Shown here in pieces: positions 17,601-25,827 of a DNA stretch of 64,000 nt. The DNA is from Nocardia sp. CY41 (lineage in GTDB: Bacteria; Actinomycetota; Actinomycetes; Mycobacteriales; Mycobacteriaceae). The notes below the pieces were generated by a model. It ran no database searches. It saw only the letters and a program-made list of their open reading frames with translations, and was not told the origin of the DNA. The DNA is taken from contig NZ_VUOS01000005.1 in the NCBI RefSeq assembly GCF_009829325.1, forward strand, positions 124,001 through 188,000. The letters are read 5' to 3'. The first letter of the stretch is position 1. Each line of letters opens with the position of its first letter. Both the position numbers and the translations under genes were made by a program.

Positions 17601-18049
17601 GCCGAGTCGGGGGCGACGGCGTGCCCGCTCGCGGAGCCGGGAACGTGCGGCTCGGCAGCCGTGCCGAGGGACAGCTCGGCGCCGAAGACGGTGGGCATTC
17701 CCCATTCCCTGGCCGCCTCGGCGAAGCGGACGGTGCCGTAGAAGCCGTCGTGGTCGGTGAGCGCGATCGCCGTCAGGCCGAGCCGTACCGCCTCCTCCAC
17801 CAGTTCCTCCGGTGGGCTGGCGCCGTCCAGGAAGCTGTAGGCCGAATGCGCGTGCAACTCCGCGTACGGGACCGGTGGCTCTTCGGCGCGTCGCACCGGC
17901 TCGGCGTGGTACTCGCCGCGCTTGCGCGACCACGCAGGGCTGTCGCCGCCGTCGCCCGGATACATCGCGTCGGGGTTCGTCCGTCCAGGCCGCCCGGACA
18001 GCACCCGCTCCATCTCCGCCCAGCTGGGCGGACCGTTGCCCCAGCCCAC
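14687..18049 (-). CDS. dnaE2: Error-prone DNA polymerase III alpha subunit DnaE2
   Basis: C-family polymerase (1120 aa) that does damage-induced mutagenic synthesis with ImuA' and ImuB. It has an N-terminal PHP domain (ELHAHSAYSFLDGAS, LTDHDGFYG), palm motif PDIDVDIESDRREE with the catalytic aspartates, and fingers and a C-terminal OB-fold region (VLVGGAVTHRQRPATAEGVTFLNLEDETG). The absence of the longer C-terminal end of DnaE1 fits DnaE2. GTG at 18049 with GGAGGTGAG upstream. An SOS box at 18066-18081 lies 17 bp upstream, so LexA control is expected. Confidence 0.95.
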   Translation of the reverse strand: MGWGNGPPSWAEMERVLSGRPGRTNPDAMYPGDGGDSPAWSRKRGEYHAEPVRRAEEPPVPYAELHAHSAYSFLDGASPPEELVEEAVRLGLTAIALTDHDGFYGTVRFAEAAREWGMPTVFGAELSLGTAAEPHVPGSASGHAVAPDSAPRTGAPDPAGPHLLVLARGQEGYRRLSREIAAAHMAAGEKGILRYDLDTLTAAAEGHWQILTGCRKGQLRRALELDLRAGSTRLERAEAALRELTERFGADRVSVELTQHGIPEDDERNAHLIALADRVGLPVLATTGAHFAAPSRRRRAMALAAIRAGQSLDEIAGWLAPVGGAHLRSGAEMARLFADCPQAVANAAALARECAFDLQLIAPHLPPFDVPAGHDEQSWLRELTMAGAAARYGTPEQNPEAYRQIEHELTVIEKLEFPGYFLVVHDIVSFCKDNDILCQGRGSAANSAVCYAIGITNVDPVRNQLLFERFLSPERDGPPDIDVDIESDRREEAIQHVYRKYGREYAAQVANVITYRGKSAVRDAARALGFSPGQQDAWSKQVSRWTGVGAETNTDIPAEVLELAADIEGLPRHLGIHSGGMVICDRPIADVCPVEWARMPGRSVLQWDKDDCAAIDLVKFDLLGLGMLSALHYMIDLVREHKGETVELHSLDLAEPEVYEMLARADSVGVFQVESRAQMATLPRLRPRSFYDLVVEVALIRPGPIQGGSVHPYIRRRNGVEDVVYDHPALKNSLERTLGVPLFQEQLMQMAVDVAGFTAVEADQLRRAMGSKRSTERMERLKARLYQGMRERHGITGEVADRIYEKLYAFANFGFPESHSQSFAAIVYYSAWFKLHHPAAFCAGLLRAQPMGFYSPQSLVADARRHAVAVHGPDVNASRAEATLEAQGTEVRLGLAAIRQIGDDLAERIVTARGERPYTSFLDLTGRVELTVAQAESLATAGALGSLGITRREALWAAGAAAGERSDRLPGTGAATTAPALPGMSDLELAAADVWATGVSPGSYPTEFLRPHLDALGVVPAAGLLTVPDGSRVLVGGAVTHRQRPATAEGVTFLNLEDETGMVNIVCSLGLWRRYRRLAQGAAALLIRGRVQNAEGVVSVVAEHLQRMDLRMASTSRDFR

Positions 18050-18065
18050 GACTCACCTCCTCGTC

Positions 18066-18081
18066 TCGAACATACATTCGA
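18066..18081 (-). promoter_or_regulatory. SOS box (LexA site) for dnaE2
   Basis: TCGAAC-ATAC-ATTCGA matches the actinobacterial LexA consensus TCGAAC-N4-GTTCGA with one mismatch. It lies 17 bp upstream of the dnaE2 start. Confidence 0.85.
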
Positions 18082-18103
18082 TGCGTGACGATGTACAGGC
18101 AGG

Positions 18104-18559
18104 TCAGGCCACCGACAGGCGTTCGATGGACCCGGCGGCCAGCGCGGCTTCGACACCCTTCAGCCGAGCGCGGATGAGCGCGCCGTAGGCATCGGAGGCG
18201 AGGACGTCGAGATGCCCGCGAGCGATCGCCAGTTGCATCCTGGCCACTTCGAACTCGCCGACCCGGCGATGACTGTCGGCCAGGTTGAGATAGAGCGAGG
18301 GCAAGAAGCCGCGCAGCCCTTCGTCGAGCGGCACTCCGGGGCCGAACACCGCGGCCAGTGCGCGCTGATCCCAGCGCAACGCCTCGGCGGGCTCCTCTTG
18401 GAGATCGGCGAGATGATGGGCGACCACGCAGCGCTGCAACGCTCCGCCGCGTTCGCCGAGTTCGTCCCAGAGCTTTTCCAACGCCCGTCGCCCCGCCGCG
18501 GGGTCGACGCCACCGAGCCGCACCGCGGCAAACACCTCCGCCATCCGATCGTCCGACAT
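18104..18559 (-). CDS. TPR-like helical hypothetical protein
   Basis: 151 residues, almost entirely helical, with tetratricopeptide-like pairs: ALEKLWDELGERGGALQRCVVAHHLADL, then GFLPSLYLNLADSHRRVGEFEVARMQLAIARGHLDVL. Resembles short tetratricopeptide proteins seen in actinobacteria; no function assigned. ATG at 18559 has no Shine-Dalgarno and may be leaderless. It ends 54 bp before dnaE2 on the same strand, with the SOS box in the gap, so dnaE2 probably has its own promoter. Confidence 0.7.
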   Translation of the reverse strand: MSDDRMAEVFAAVRLGGVDPAAGRRALEKLWDELGERGGALQRCVVAHHLADLQEEPAEALRWDQRALAAVFGPGVPLDEGLRGFLPSLYLNLADSHRRVGEFEVARMQLAIARGHLDVLASDAYGALIRARLKGVEAALAAGSIERLSVA

Positions 18560-18717
18560 GCGGTGAAGTATCGCACATATGTTCGAACGTTTCGAGAGTT
18601 GTTCGATGCGTTTCGCGCACCCGAAAACCCCGCGCCCGTGCGGTTCTCGAACACGCCCGCGCGGACGCGACCACGGGGTGGCGCGCCGATCCGAGTGCGA
18701 TCGGGGCACTTGGCAGC

Positions 18718-18739
18718 GAACTTACTTCGGAGTAAGTTC
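18718..18739. promoter_or_regulatory. Operator-like palindrome upstream of SDR gene
   Basis: Perfect 9-bp arms GAACTTACT (18718-18726) and AGTAAGTTC (18731-18739) around TCGG, 29 bp before the SDR start. Size and position fit a TetR-type operator over the core promoter. No candidate regulator gene is adjacent. Confidence 0.6.
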
Positions 18740-18768
18740 ATGGCCACCAGATCTGCAAAGGAGCAGCG

Positions 18769-19728
18769 ATGACCGACGCATCCGCTGAGCCCACCCGGCG
18801 CCGCACCCGCGACCTCACCGGACGGCACGTCCTCATCACCGGAGCGTCCTCCGGAATCGGCCGGGCGGCGGCGGTGGCAGTGGCGGGCAAAGGCGCCACC
18901 GTCTTTCTCCTCGCGCGCCGGGGCGAGGAACTCGCCGCCGTCGTCGACGAGATCCGGACCGCGGGTGGCTCGGCTTACGGATACTCCTGCGACATCACCG
19001 ACACCGACTCGGTCGACCACGTGGTCGAGACCATCCTGCGCGAACACGACCACGTGGACATGCTGGTCAACAACGCGGGCCGCTCGATCCGCCGCGCCAT
19101 CCACCGCTCCACCGACCGGCTGCACGACTTCGAACGCACCATGGCCGTCAACTACTTCGGCGCGCTGCGGCTGACGCTGGCCCTGCTGCCGCAGATGCGG
19201 GAACGCAAGTTCGGGCACATCGTCAACATCAGCAGCGCGGGCGTGCAGATGGCCATGCCGCGGTTCTCGGCGTATCTGGCCAGCAAGGCGGCGCTGGACA
19301 AGTTCACCGAGGTGGCTGCCGTCGAGACCATGGCCGACGGCGTCACGTTCACCACCATCCACATGCCGCTGGTGCGCACCCCGATGATCACCCCGAGCGG
19401 CGAACAGGGCCCCGCCGAGTCCCCCGAGTGGGCGGCCGCGACCATCGTGCGCGCGCTGACCGAACGGCCCAAACGCATCGACGTACCGCTGGGCACCATC
19501 GCCGAATACGGCGCGCTGCTCACCCCGAAGATCCGCGACCGCGTCCTGCACCGTTACTACCGCGCCCTGCCCGACTCCCCCGCGGCCAAGGGCGAACCGA
19601 ACGTGCCCGGCGAACCGGCCGACCCCATCGCCGCGCTCCCCGCGCCCCGCACCCGGTCGACCGCCCGCCGCGTCACAGGCACAGCCTTACGCCGCGCCGC
19701 CCGCTGGGTACCCGGCACCCATTGGTGA
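18769..19728 (+). CDS. Short-chain dehydrogenase/reductase (acyl-CoA reductase-like)
   Basis: 319 residues with a Rossmann fold: TGASSGIG (NADP-binding Gly motif, near residue 26), NNAG, catalytic Ser in NISSAG and the YLASK Tyr/Lys pair. The HMPLVRTPMI segment and long C-terminal extension resemble the SDR domain of mycobacterial fatty acyl-CoA reductases (AcrA1, Rv3391), so a long-chain carbonyl substrate is plausible. ATG at 18769 with AAAGGAG upstream. Its promoter carries a 22-bp palindrome. The C-terminal 50 residues are basic and may contact membrane. Confidence 0.87.
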   Translation: MTDASAEPTRRRTRDLTGRHVLITGASSGIGRAAAVAVAGKGATVFLLARRGEELAAVVDEIRTAGGSAYGYSCDITDTDSVDHVVETILREHDHVDMLVNNAGRSIRRAIHRSTDRLHDFERTMAVNYFGALRLTLALLPQMRERKFGHIVNISSAGVQMAMPRFSAYLASKAALDKFTEVAAVETMADGVTFTTIHMPLVRTPMITPSGEQGPAESPEWAAATIVRALTERPKRIDVPLGTIAEYGALLTPKIRDRVLHRYYRALPDSPAAKGEPNVPGEPADPIAALPAPRTRSTARRVTGTALRRAARWVPGTHW

Positions 19729-19740
19729 GCCGAAAGAAGG

Positions 19741-20502
19741 TCAGCCCGCCAGGAACGGCCGAACGGCGGCGGCGAACTCCCAGTAGCGGTCGCGATGGAT
19801 GCTGTGGCCGCAGGTGAAGGTGGTGACCGTGCAGTCCGCGAGGCCGGCTCGCAGGACGGTGAGCTTCTCCGGATCCACCATGCCGCCCGGGCCGCCGCAC
19901 AGCACCAGGGTGGGTGCGGTGATGTCGGAGAGCCGGTCCCACCACTCCGGGTTCGGCTTGCGGAACTGCTCGAGCGCCGTCTTCGTCATGGAACGGTCGA
20001 ACGCGAGCACCGCGCGCGGGTGCCGGACCAGGCTCGAGGTGGCGTGCCACAGTTCGGGCACGGTGGGAAACCGTCGGGTCAGACGCACTTCCTCGGCGCC
20101 GGACTGCAGCGGAAGCGGACACTCTTCCATGACCAGCCTGCGCACCAGTTCCGGCCGCTCCTGCGCGACCCGCGACACCGCGTAACCGCCGAGCGAATGC
20201 CCGACCAGGTCTACCGCGGGCAGTTCCAGATGGTCGCACAGGCGCAGTAGATCGTCGCCGAAGTCGTCGAAGAGGTAGGAACCGGCGTGTGAGCTACGGC
20301 CGTGTCCACGGAGATCGGGGATGATCACGCGGCGTCCGGACCGCATCAGAACGCGCGCGAACCGATCCCACGTATGTCCGTCGCCGCCCATCCCGTGCAC
20401 CAGCAGCACGGGGATGTCGCTGACCGCGCCCACCCCCGAGTCCCGATAGGCGATCCGCACGTCTCCGAATGTCACCTGGCCCAGCGTCAGATCCACGACC
20501 AA
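19741..20502 (-). CDS. Alpha/beta hydrolase
   Basis: 253 residues: oxyanion strand [22 protein letters not shown], nucleophile elbow [12 protein letters not shown], and a late catalytic His region TFTCGHSIHRD. The acid is probably the Asp in GGMVDPEKL. Typical epoxide-hydrolase/esterase-like family; substrate unknown. The start is a TTG at 20502 or a GTG at 20496. Convergent with the SDR gene with only 12 bp between stops. Confidence 0.82.
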   Translation of the reverse strand: MVVDLTLGQVTFGDVRIAYRDSGVGAVSDIPVLLVHGMGGDGHTWDRFARVLMRSGRRVIIPDLRGHGRSSHAGSYLFDDFGDDLLRLCDHLELPAVDLVGHSLGGYAVSRVAQERPELVRRLVMEECPLPLQSGAEEVRLTRRFPTVPELWHATSSLVRHPRAVLAFDRSMTKTALEQFRKPNPEWWDRLSDITAPTLVLCGGPGGMVDPEKLTVLRAGLADCTVTTFTCGHSIHRDRYWEFAAAVRPFLAG

Positions 20503-20691
20503 CGAGAATACCGGCAGTCATGCGCCGGCTCCGCGCGGTGTAGCGCTGATCACCCGCCGCAAACACGCAGTTCGAGTGGCACTTTGCCGAGATCGGCAGC
20601 GAGAGGTCACGAACTGTGCTGTCCCCGTCGGTATTTCGAGTTGCTCGAAAAATGCCTGGCGCGGACGCCGGCTCGGAACAATACTCGCCGC

Positions 20692-21390
20692 ATGCCCTCC
20701 TTCGCCGATTTCGACCGCCGCGACTACCGCACCGTCGACGTCGCCACCGGGTACGACGGCTGGGCGCCCACCTACGAGCAAACGGTCCTGGACGAGATGG
20801 ATCTCGCCCTGCTCGGGCGGTTGCACCTGGACCTCGGCCGAGTACGGCGCGCGGCCGACCTCGGCTGCGGCACCGGCCGAACCGGAAGCTGGTTGCGTGA
20901 GCAGGGGATAACGCACATCGATGGGGTCGACGTGAGCCGGGGAATGCTGGCCTCGGCCGCCGAACGCGGCGCCCACACCACGCTGACCCGCGCGGACGTG
21001 CGAGCCACCGGCCTGCCGGGCGGCGCCTACGACTTGGTGATCGCGTCCCTGATCGACGAGCACCTACCCGAGCTCGCGCCGTTCTACGCGGAGGCATGGC
21101 GGCTGGCCGCTCCGGGCGCTCGGTGCGTACTGGTCAGCTACCACCCGCAATTCATCATGGTGTCCGGAATGCCGACGCACTACACCGACCCGTCCGGCGA
21201 ACCGGTGGCGATCAGCACCCACTTGCACTTGATCAGCGAGCACCTGACGGCAGGCCTGGCCGCGGGCTGGGTGCTCACCGAGGTAGCCGAGGCCTTGGTG
21301 GACGACGCCTGGCTGGCCCGCAAGCCGAAATGGGCCGCCCTGCGCGGCCATCCGTTCACGCTGGCGACGGTGTGGTCGCGCCCGGAGTGA
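20692..21390 (+). CDS. Class I SAM-dependent methyltransferase
   Basis: 232 residues. Motif I is ADLGCGTGRTGSWL, followed by the acidic VDVSRGML and ADVRATGLPGGAYDLVIASLIDEHL, with a UbiE/Methyltransf-11-like layout. Substrate unknown; Rv3342 of M. tuberculosis, next to metA there, is of similar type. ATG at 20692, chosen because the in-frame upstream extension is antisense to the hydrolase. Convergent with imuB. Confidence 0.85.
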   Translation: MPSFADFDRRDYRTVDVATGYDGWAPTYEQTVLDEMDLALLGRLHLDLGRVRRAADLGCGTGRTGSWLREQGITHIDGVDVSRGMLASAAERGAHTTLTRADVRATGLPGGAYDLVIASLIDEHLPELAPFYAEAWRLAAPGARCVLVSYHPQFIMVSGMPTHYTDPSGEPVAISTHLHLISEHLTAGLAAGWVLTEVAEALVDDAWLARKPKWAALRGHPFTLATVWSRPE

Positions 21391-21456
21391 GCCCGCCGCC
21401 GACCACGATCCGGGACTTCCCATGCGTCGGCGATCCGGCGGAAAATCGCAACGGCA

Positions 21457-23040
21457 TCAGTCGTAAAGGCCTTCAGCGCGCCAAGTTTCGTCGTGATAGA
21501 TCAGCAACAGCACTTTGCCCGCGGCAGGGTCGTCGTCGAGCTGGACCTGTGCGCGTGCGGTGAACGCGTCGTCCGAATCGGACGCCCACCAGCGTTCGTC
21601 CACCGGCCACGGGCCCGCCCAGCCGGTCAGCCGCCACTGTTTGCTTCCCCACCGCAGCAGTACGGGGTCGGCGTCGAACAGGGCGCGGTCGGTGACTTTG
21701 ACGAGCGCGCCGTCGGCGGCTTCCAGCCGCACCAGCGGACGGTTCAGCAGGATCACGGCGGGGGCGGGCTCGGGCAGCCGCCCCGGCCAGGGCTGCGCCG
21801 GGTCGGCCGCGGGGACGAGTTCATCCCCCAGCGTGACCATGGTGATGCGGTCGGCGGGTCCGCGTCCACCGCTCAGGACGCCGACACGCACCGATTCCCC
21901 GCCGAGCAGGCCCTGCACCCGGATCAGCGCTCGACGGGCACGCTCGTCCTCTTCCCCGTCTCCACCCCACAACCCGAGTTGCAGCGCGCCCGCCGTGATC
22001 ACCTCGACGGGTTCCAGCCGCAGCACGGTGATCGGCGCGGTGGGTCGCGCGCCGTCACGCCGGGTGAGCCAGCCGTCCAGCTGCCAGCGCACCCGATCGG
22101 CCGTGCCCTCCGGGGTGAGCGGCTCGGCGCAGCGCCAGATCCGCGAAAGATCTTCCCCAGCACCGGTTTCCGCGTGCACCGAAAGCCTGGTGCAGGCCAG
22201 CCCGGCAGCCGCGAGCGCGCTGTGCAGCCGGGTGGCGAGCAGGCGTCCGGCGAAGGCAGCCGCATCGACCCGCTCGATCGGCGGATCGCAGCGGTACTCC
22301 ACCACCAGATCCGGCGGCGGCTGCCGCGCGGACGGCGGACGCTCCGGCTCGGCCCTGGCGCAGCGATGCGCGAGCACGGCGTCGGTCCCGAACCGAGAGG
22401 CGACCTCCGCCGCCGAGAGCGCGGCGAAATCCCCGATCCGGCGTAAACCCAAGCGGTGCAGCAGATCGACCAGATCGGCGCGTTCCGGGGCGGCCAGGCT
22501 CGGCTCGACCGCGAGTTCCCCCACCGGCAACGGTGCGAGGAAGCGCGCTCCCGCCCCCGCGGGCACGATCGCGGCGCGCCGGGCGGCGATCACCGCCGTG
22601 GACAACTCGTCGGCGATCCCGATCTGCGCCTCCGCCCCGGCCGCGGCCACCGCGTCGACCAGCCGCTCGGCCGCCGCCTCCTCGGACCCGAAGAACCGCG
22701 CCGCACCGCGCGCGGCGAGCACCAGCAACCCGGGGCGCAGCACCTCCACTCCGGGCACCGTCGCGGCCACCGCCGCCACCACCGGTTCGAACAGTCGCGC
22801 GTCGCGATCCTGATCTTGTTGCGCGAGGAACAGCTCGGGACACCGCGCCTGCGCTTCTCGGCGTTTCAGGCCGCGCCGCACCCCTTCGGTTCGCGCGATC
22901 GCCGAACAGGCCACTACCCGGTTGGCGAACAACACCGCCACCGGCCGCGTCGCGGGCAGACCCGCCGCCGCCGCCGCGGCGACCGCGGGCCAGTCGGGGC
23001 ACCACAGGGCGAGCACCCGCTTCGACCCCGGCCGGGTCAC
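21457..23040 (-). CDS. imuB: ImuB, Y-family polymerase-like mutasome hub
   Basis: 527 residues, related to DinB/UmuC polymerases but of the inactive ImuB class. It bridges DnaE2 to the beta clamp. It begins RVLALWCPDWPAVAAAAA and has the Y-family ACSAIARTEGVRRGLKRREAQARCP segment, a little-finger region and the clamp-binding peptide QLGLWG (from Gln354), equivalent to QLPLWG in M. tuberculosis ImuB. ATG at 23040 overlaps the stop of a small upstream ORF (ATGA). Expression is probably driven from the SOS box ahead of imuA'. Confidence 0.93.
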   Translation of the reverse strand: MTRPGSKRVLALWCPDWPAVAAAAAAGLPATRPVAVLFANRVVACSAIARTEGVRRGLKRREAQARCPELFLAQQDQDRDARLFEPVVAAVAATVPGVEVLRPGLLVLAARGAARFFGSEEAAAERLVDAVAAAGAEAQIGIADELSTAVIAARRAAIVPAGAGARFLAPLPVGELAVEPSLAAPERADLVDLLHRLGLRRIGDFAALSAAEVASRFGTDAVLAHRCARAEPERPPSARQPPPDLVVEYRCDPPIERVDAAAFAGRLLATRLHSALAAAGLACTRLSVHAETGAGEDLSRIWRCAEPLTPEGTADRVRWQLDGWLTRRDGARPTAPITVLRLEPVEVITAGALQLGLWGGDGEEDERARRALIRVQGLLGGESVRVGVLSGGRGPADRITMVTLGDELVPAADPAQPWPGRLPEPAPAVILLNRPLVRLEAADGALVKVTDRALFDADPVLLRWGSKQWRLTGWAGPWPVDERWWASDSDDAFTARAQVQLDDDPAAGKVLLLIYHDETWRAEGLYD

Positions 23041-23354
23041 GGCGCCGCACGACCTTCCACCATCCCCGGTTTCCGGCGACCAGCGCGTCCGCGCAAACGC
23101 CCTGCTCCGGCGGAACGGGCCGGGGCATCGCCCGACATGGGCTCGAGATAGCGGGCAAGACCGTCACACCGGCCCCTCGCGCGCTCGCCGCCGCCCATCC
23201 GCACTCCGGGACCGCGGTTGCGGCCGTCGTTACCAGCCGCGCCGAATCGCTCGGTCGGTGCGCCGGGCCGGATCGGCAGCGATCGCTCCCGGCGGAGGTG
23301 GGCCGGAGTCGTCGAGACGCCGGGGGCGGCCGCGGAGCTCGCAGGCACACTCAC
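23037..23354 (-). CDS. Small ORF coupled between imuA' and imuB
   Basis: A 105-codon ORF whose GTG start overlaps the imuA' stop (GTGA) and whose TGA overlaps the imuB start (ATGA). The product is Arg/Gly/Ala/Pro-rich and highly basic, with no recognisable domain and no membrane segment. Third-position GC (about 75% by eye) is lower than in neighbouring genes. Perfect coupling at both ends suggests it is translated in the mutasome operon. It could instead be a spacer that only keeps ribosomes moving. No homologue recognised. Confidence 0.45.
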   Translation of the reverse strand: MSVPASSAAAPGVSTTPAHLRRERSLPIRPGAPTERFGAAGNDGRNRGPGVRMGGGERARGRCDGLARYLEPMSGDAPARSAGAGRLRGRAGRRKPGMVEGRAAP

Positions 23355-24139
23355 GACACCGCCTCCTGCGTGTCGATGGCTTCGACTGTTCGAGCGGCTT
23401 TTTCGCGCAACACCCATTCCACGCGCCCGGCGTTCGGGCACAGATCCAGCCGTCCGCGCCGCGGCGGTCCCGCCTTGCCACGCACCTCGACCGTCAAGCC
23501 GAGCGAACGCAAGCGTCCACGCCCGCGGCCGAGCCCGGTATACCCCGAGACGCGGGCGTCGAGCCGCAGAGACGCGCCCGGCCAGCGACCGTCGGCGACC
23601 ACGAGGGCGGCGCCCTTGTTGCGGGCGCGGGCCGCGATCACCCGGCTGCGCGCGGGCGCGACGGCCCCGCCGCCGAGCCCGAGCACGACCAGATCGAGCC
23701 CGTCGAGCAGCACCGCGGCCACCTCTACCGGGTCGGGGCCGGGGTCGGCGATCACGGCCAGCCGCCGCAGCTGCGCGCCCATCTCCACCGCGGCGAGCAG
23801 ACCGAGCCGGGGCATGCCGACCACCGCGGCATGCCCGCCGCCTTCGGTCACCGCGGCGAGCAGGCCGGCCAGCAGCGAGTTCGCCCCCGAATACGCCACG
23901 ACGGAACCCTTGGTCAAGCCACCATCGGGCAACAGTGGTGCGAGCGCCGCGGGCACGGGCAGCGCCGCTCCCCGCGATCCGGCGTCGAGTGGCACCCGAT
24001 GCGCCGCCGATTCCCCGCGACCCGGTACCGCGGCCATGCGTCTGCGCAGTTCAGCCAGCGATGGAGCGTCCCCCCGCCCACCACCGCGCGCCGGCGCGCC
24101 CCGATTCACCCCTCCCTGCGAGATCGCATCCGAACCCAT
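23351..24139 (-). CDS. imuA': ImuA' mutasome accessory protein
   Basis: About 262 residues of the RecA/SulA-like ImuA family, needed with ImuB and DnaE2 for induced mutagenesis. It has [51 protein letters not shown] and [18 protein letters not shown], then a basic C-terminus. The Walker A is degenerate, as usual for ImuA'. ATG at 24139 is the first start downstream of the SOS box at 24232-24247; in-frame codons further up would cross that box. Confidence 0.88.
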   Translation of the reverse strand: MGSDAISQGGVNRGAPARGGGRGDAPSLAELRRRMAAVPGRGESAAHRVPLDAGSRGAALPVPAALAPLLPDGGLTKGSVVAYSGANSLLAGLLAAVTEGGGHAAVVGMPRLGLLAAVEMGAQLRRLAVIADPGPDPVEVAAVLLDGLDLVVLGLGGGAVAPARSRVIAARARNKGAALVVADGRWPGASLRLDARVSGYTGLGRGRGRLRSLGLTVEVRGKAGPPRRGRLDLCPNAGRVEWVLREKAARTVEAIDTQEAVS

Positions 24140-24231
24140 CCCAACACCTACTTCCCACGATGGACCCGAGGCGAAGCATGCGGAGCGACCCTCGATTCGA
24201 GTGTCAGCACCGATACAGCTATCGATTGATA

Positions 24232-24247
24232 TCGAATATACGTTCGA
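24232..24247 (-). promoter_or_regulatory. SOS box (LexA site) for the imuA'-imuB operon
   Basis: TCGAAT-ATAC-GTTCGA matches TCGAAC-N4-GTTCGA with one mismatch, 92 bp upstream of the imuA' start. The rest of the 24140-24671 gap shows no gene I can support. Confidence 0.85.
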
Positions 24248-24671
24248 TACCGACCCAGTAGAAACCGACCCCCAGGTTTCGTCAAGAGCGCAGCGCTTCG
24301 TGTCGCCCGAACGGTGCATCGAGCGGATTTCCTCCTGGTCCACCAGGCCGGGCGCGCATTCGGCCGCGCGGCGGGAACCGGCTCCGCCCTACCCGCGGGC
24401 GAAAGCGATCCGCCGGCAAACCGGGATCGCAACCCCGATTCCGCCCGGCAACCCACGCCGAGGGACGTGATTCTCGATGCGAGAACAGGCGGGGCAGAAT
24501 CCGGCGGGTGCCCGGCTACGGCACCGCAGCACCCGTTCATCGGTATGGTGTGTGACACACATCCGACCCAGCGTCAGCAGGCACCCCCGGCCGTACGGCC
24601 GCGCCTGCTGTCGCGCCTATGCGCGAACACGAATCAGGCCAGCTAGCCTCATTTTCCGCTACCCTGCACCC

Positions 24672-25793
24672 GTGACCGAACGCGCTCGTCCCACTGTCGG
24701 CCCCCAATATCTCGTCGCAGGCCGCTATCGCCTCCAGTCGAAGCTGGGGGGCGGCGGCATGGGCGCGGTCTGGCTGGCGCACGACCGCCTGCTCGACCGG
24801 GACGTCGCGATCAAGCAGGTGCTCACCACGGCCGGGTTGGACGAGGAAGAAGCGAACGCCGTCCGCAACCAGATCATGCACGAGGGCCGGGTCGCCGCGA
24901 AACTCTCGCACGACCACGCGATCGCCGTCTACGACGTGGTGCTCGAAGCCGGTGAGCCCTGGCTCGTGATGGAGCACCTACCCTCCCGCAGTGTCGCGAA
25001 AGCGCTCGCGCTGGTCGACACCCTGCCGCCGATCGAGGTCGCGCAGATCGGCGCTCAGGTCGCCGACGCGCTGGCCGCCGCGCACGCGGTCGGGATCGTG
25101 CACCGGGATATCAAGCCGGGCAACATCCTCGTCGCCGACCGCGGCCCCGGCGTGGGCATGGCGAAACTCAGCGACTTCGGCATCTCCCGCGGTGCGGGCG
25201 ATCTGTCCGACGAACCGGACGGCGTGATCACCGGCACCCCCTCCTACCTGCCGCCCGAGGTGGCGCGCGGGGCACAGCCGACCAAAGCCAGCGACGTGTT
25301 CTCCCTGGGCGCCACGCTCTACACCGCGATCGAAGGGCAGCCGCCGTACGGATTCGACGAGGACAGCGACGTCATCGTGCACCGCGCCGCCATGGCGCAG
25401 ATCATCCCGCCGACCCGCAGCGGCGCGCTCACCCAGGCGCTGCTGCACATGATGGAGCCCGCGCCGCAGCGCCGCCCGACCATGGCCGAGGCGCGCGACG
25501 AGATCCTCACCGCGGCTTTCGGCCCCGGTACCGGACCGTACATTCTCGGCGCGCCCGTCCGCACCGAGGACGGAACCATCCCGTTCTGGGCCGCCCGCAA
25601 TTCGGCGTCCGGCATCCGCAGCCCCCACTCCACGCCGCTCCCCCGCCCGCATCGCAACCACGTGGGCGCCACCGCGGCCACACCTGGGCAGCGCGCCAAG
25701 AACCCGCAGCCGAGCAACGCCCCCTTGGCCATCGCCGTGGGTCTTCTGATCGGCCTGATCATCATCATCGCGATCATCGTCGCCGTCCTCTGA
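24672..25793 (+). CDS. Membrane Ser/Thr protein kinase (PknB-like, no extracellular domain)
   Basis: 373 residues. The kinase domain starts near residue 18 with glycine loop KLGGGGMGAVW, Lys48 in VAIKQV, catalytic loop VHRDIKPGNIL (Asp146), SDFGIS (Asp168), activation-loop GTPSYLPPE and DVFSLGATLY. A Pro-rich linker leads to one C-terminal helix (LAIAVGLLIGLIIIIAIIVAVL) that ends the protein, so there is no PASTA or other sensor domain outside. GTG at 24672. The neighbouring envelope-type two-component genes suggest, but do not prove, a related signal. Confidence 0.9.
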   Translation: MTERARPTVGPQYLVAGRYRLQSKLGGGGMGAVWLAHDRLLDRDVAIKQVLTTAGLDEEEANAVRNQIMHEGRVAAKLSHDHAIAVYDVVLEAGEPWLVMEHLPSRSVAKALALVDTLPPIEVAQIGAQVADALAAAHAVGIVHRDIKPGNILVADRGPGVGMAKLSDFGISRGAGDLSDEPDGVITGTPSYLPPEVARGAQPTKASDVFSLGATLYTAIEGQPPYGFDEDSDVIVHRAAMAQIIPPTRSGALTQALLHMMEPAPQRRPTMAEARDEILTAAFGPGTGPYILGAPVRTEDGTIPFWAARNSASGIRSPHSTPLPRPHRNHVGATAATPGQRAKNPQPSNAPLAIAVGLLIGLIIIIAIIVAVL

Positions 25794-25827
25794 CGTCCGC
25801 GCGTATCCAGCGGGTGGCGAGCGGCGG

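Noticed and set aside
18585-18610. GTTCGAAC and TCGAGA...GTTCGA near 18590 as another SOS box
   Set aside because: The spacing between TCGA-type halves is not the 4 bases required between the six-base LexA half-sites.
18740-18772. 10-codon ORF MATRSAKEQR overlapping the SDR start by ATGA
   Set aside because: It looks like a regulator's N-terminus by chance; it has no ribosome binding site of its own and contains the SDR's AAAGGAG. No evidence it is translated.
24548-24560. Palindrome GTGTGTGACACAC upstream of the Ser/Thr kinase
   Set aside because: Recalls a CRP-like site but the spacing does not fit TGTGA-N6-TCACA. Low-complexity GT/CA alternation explains it.
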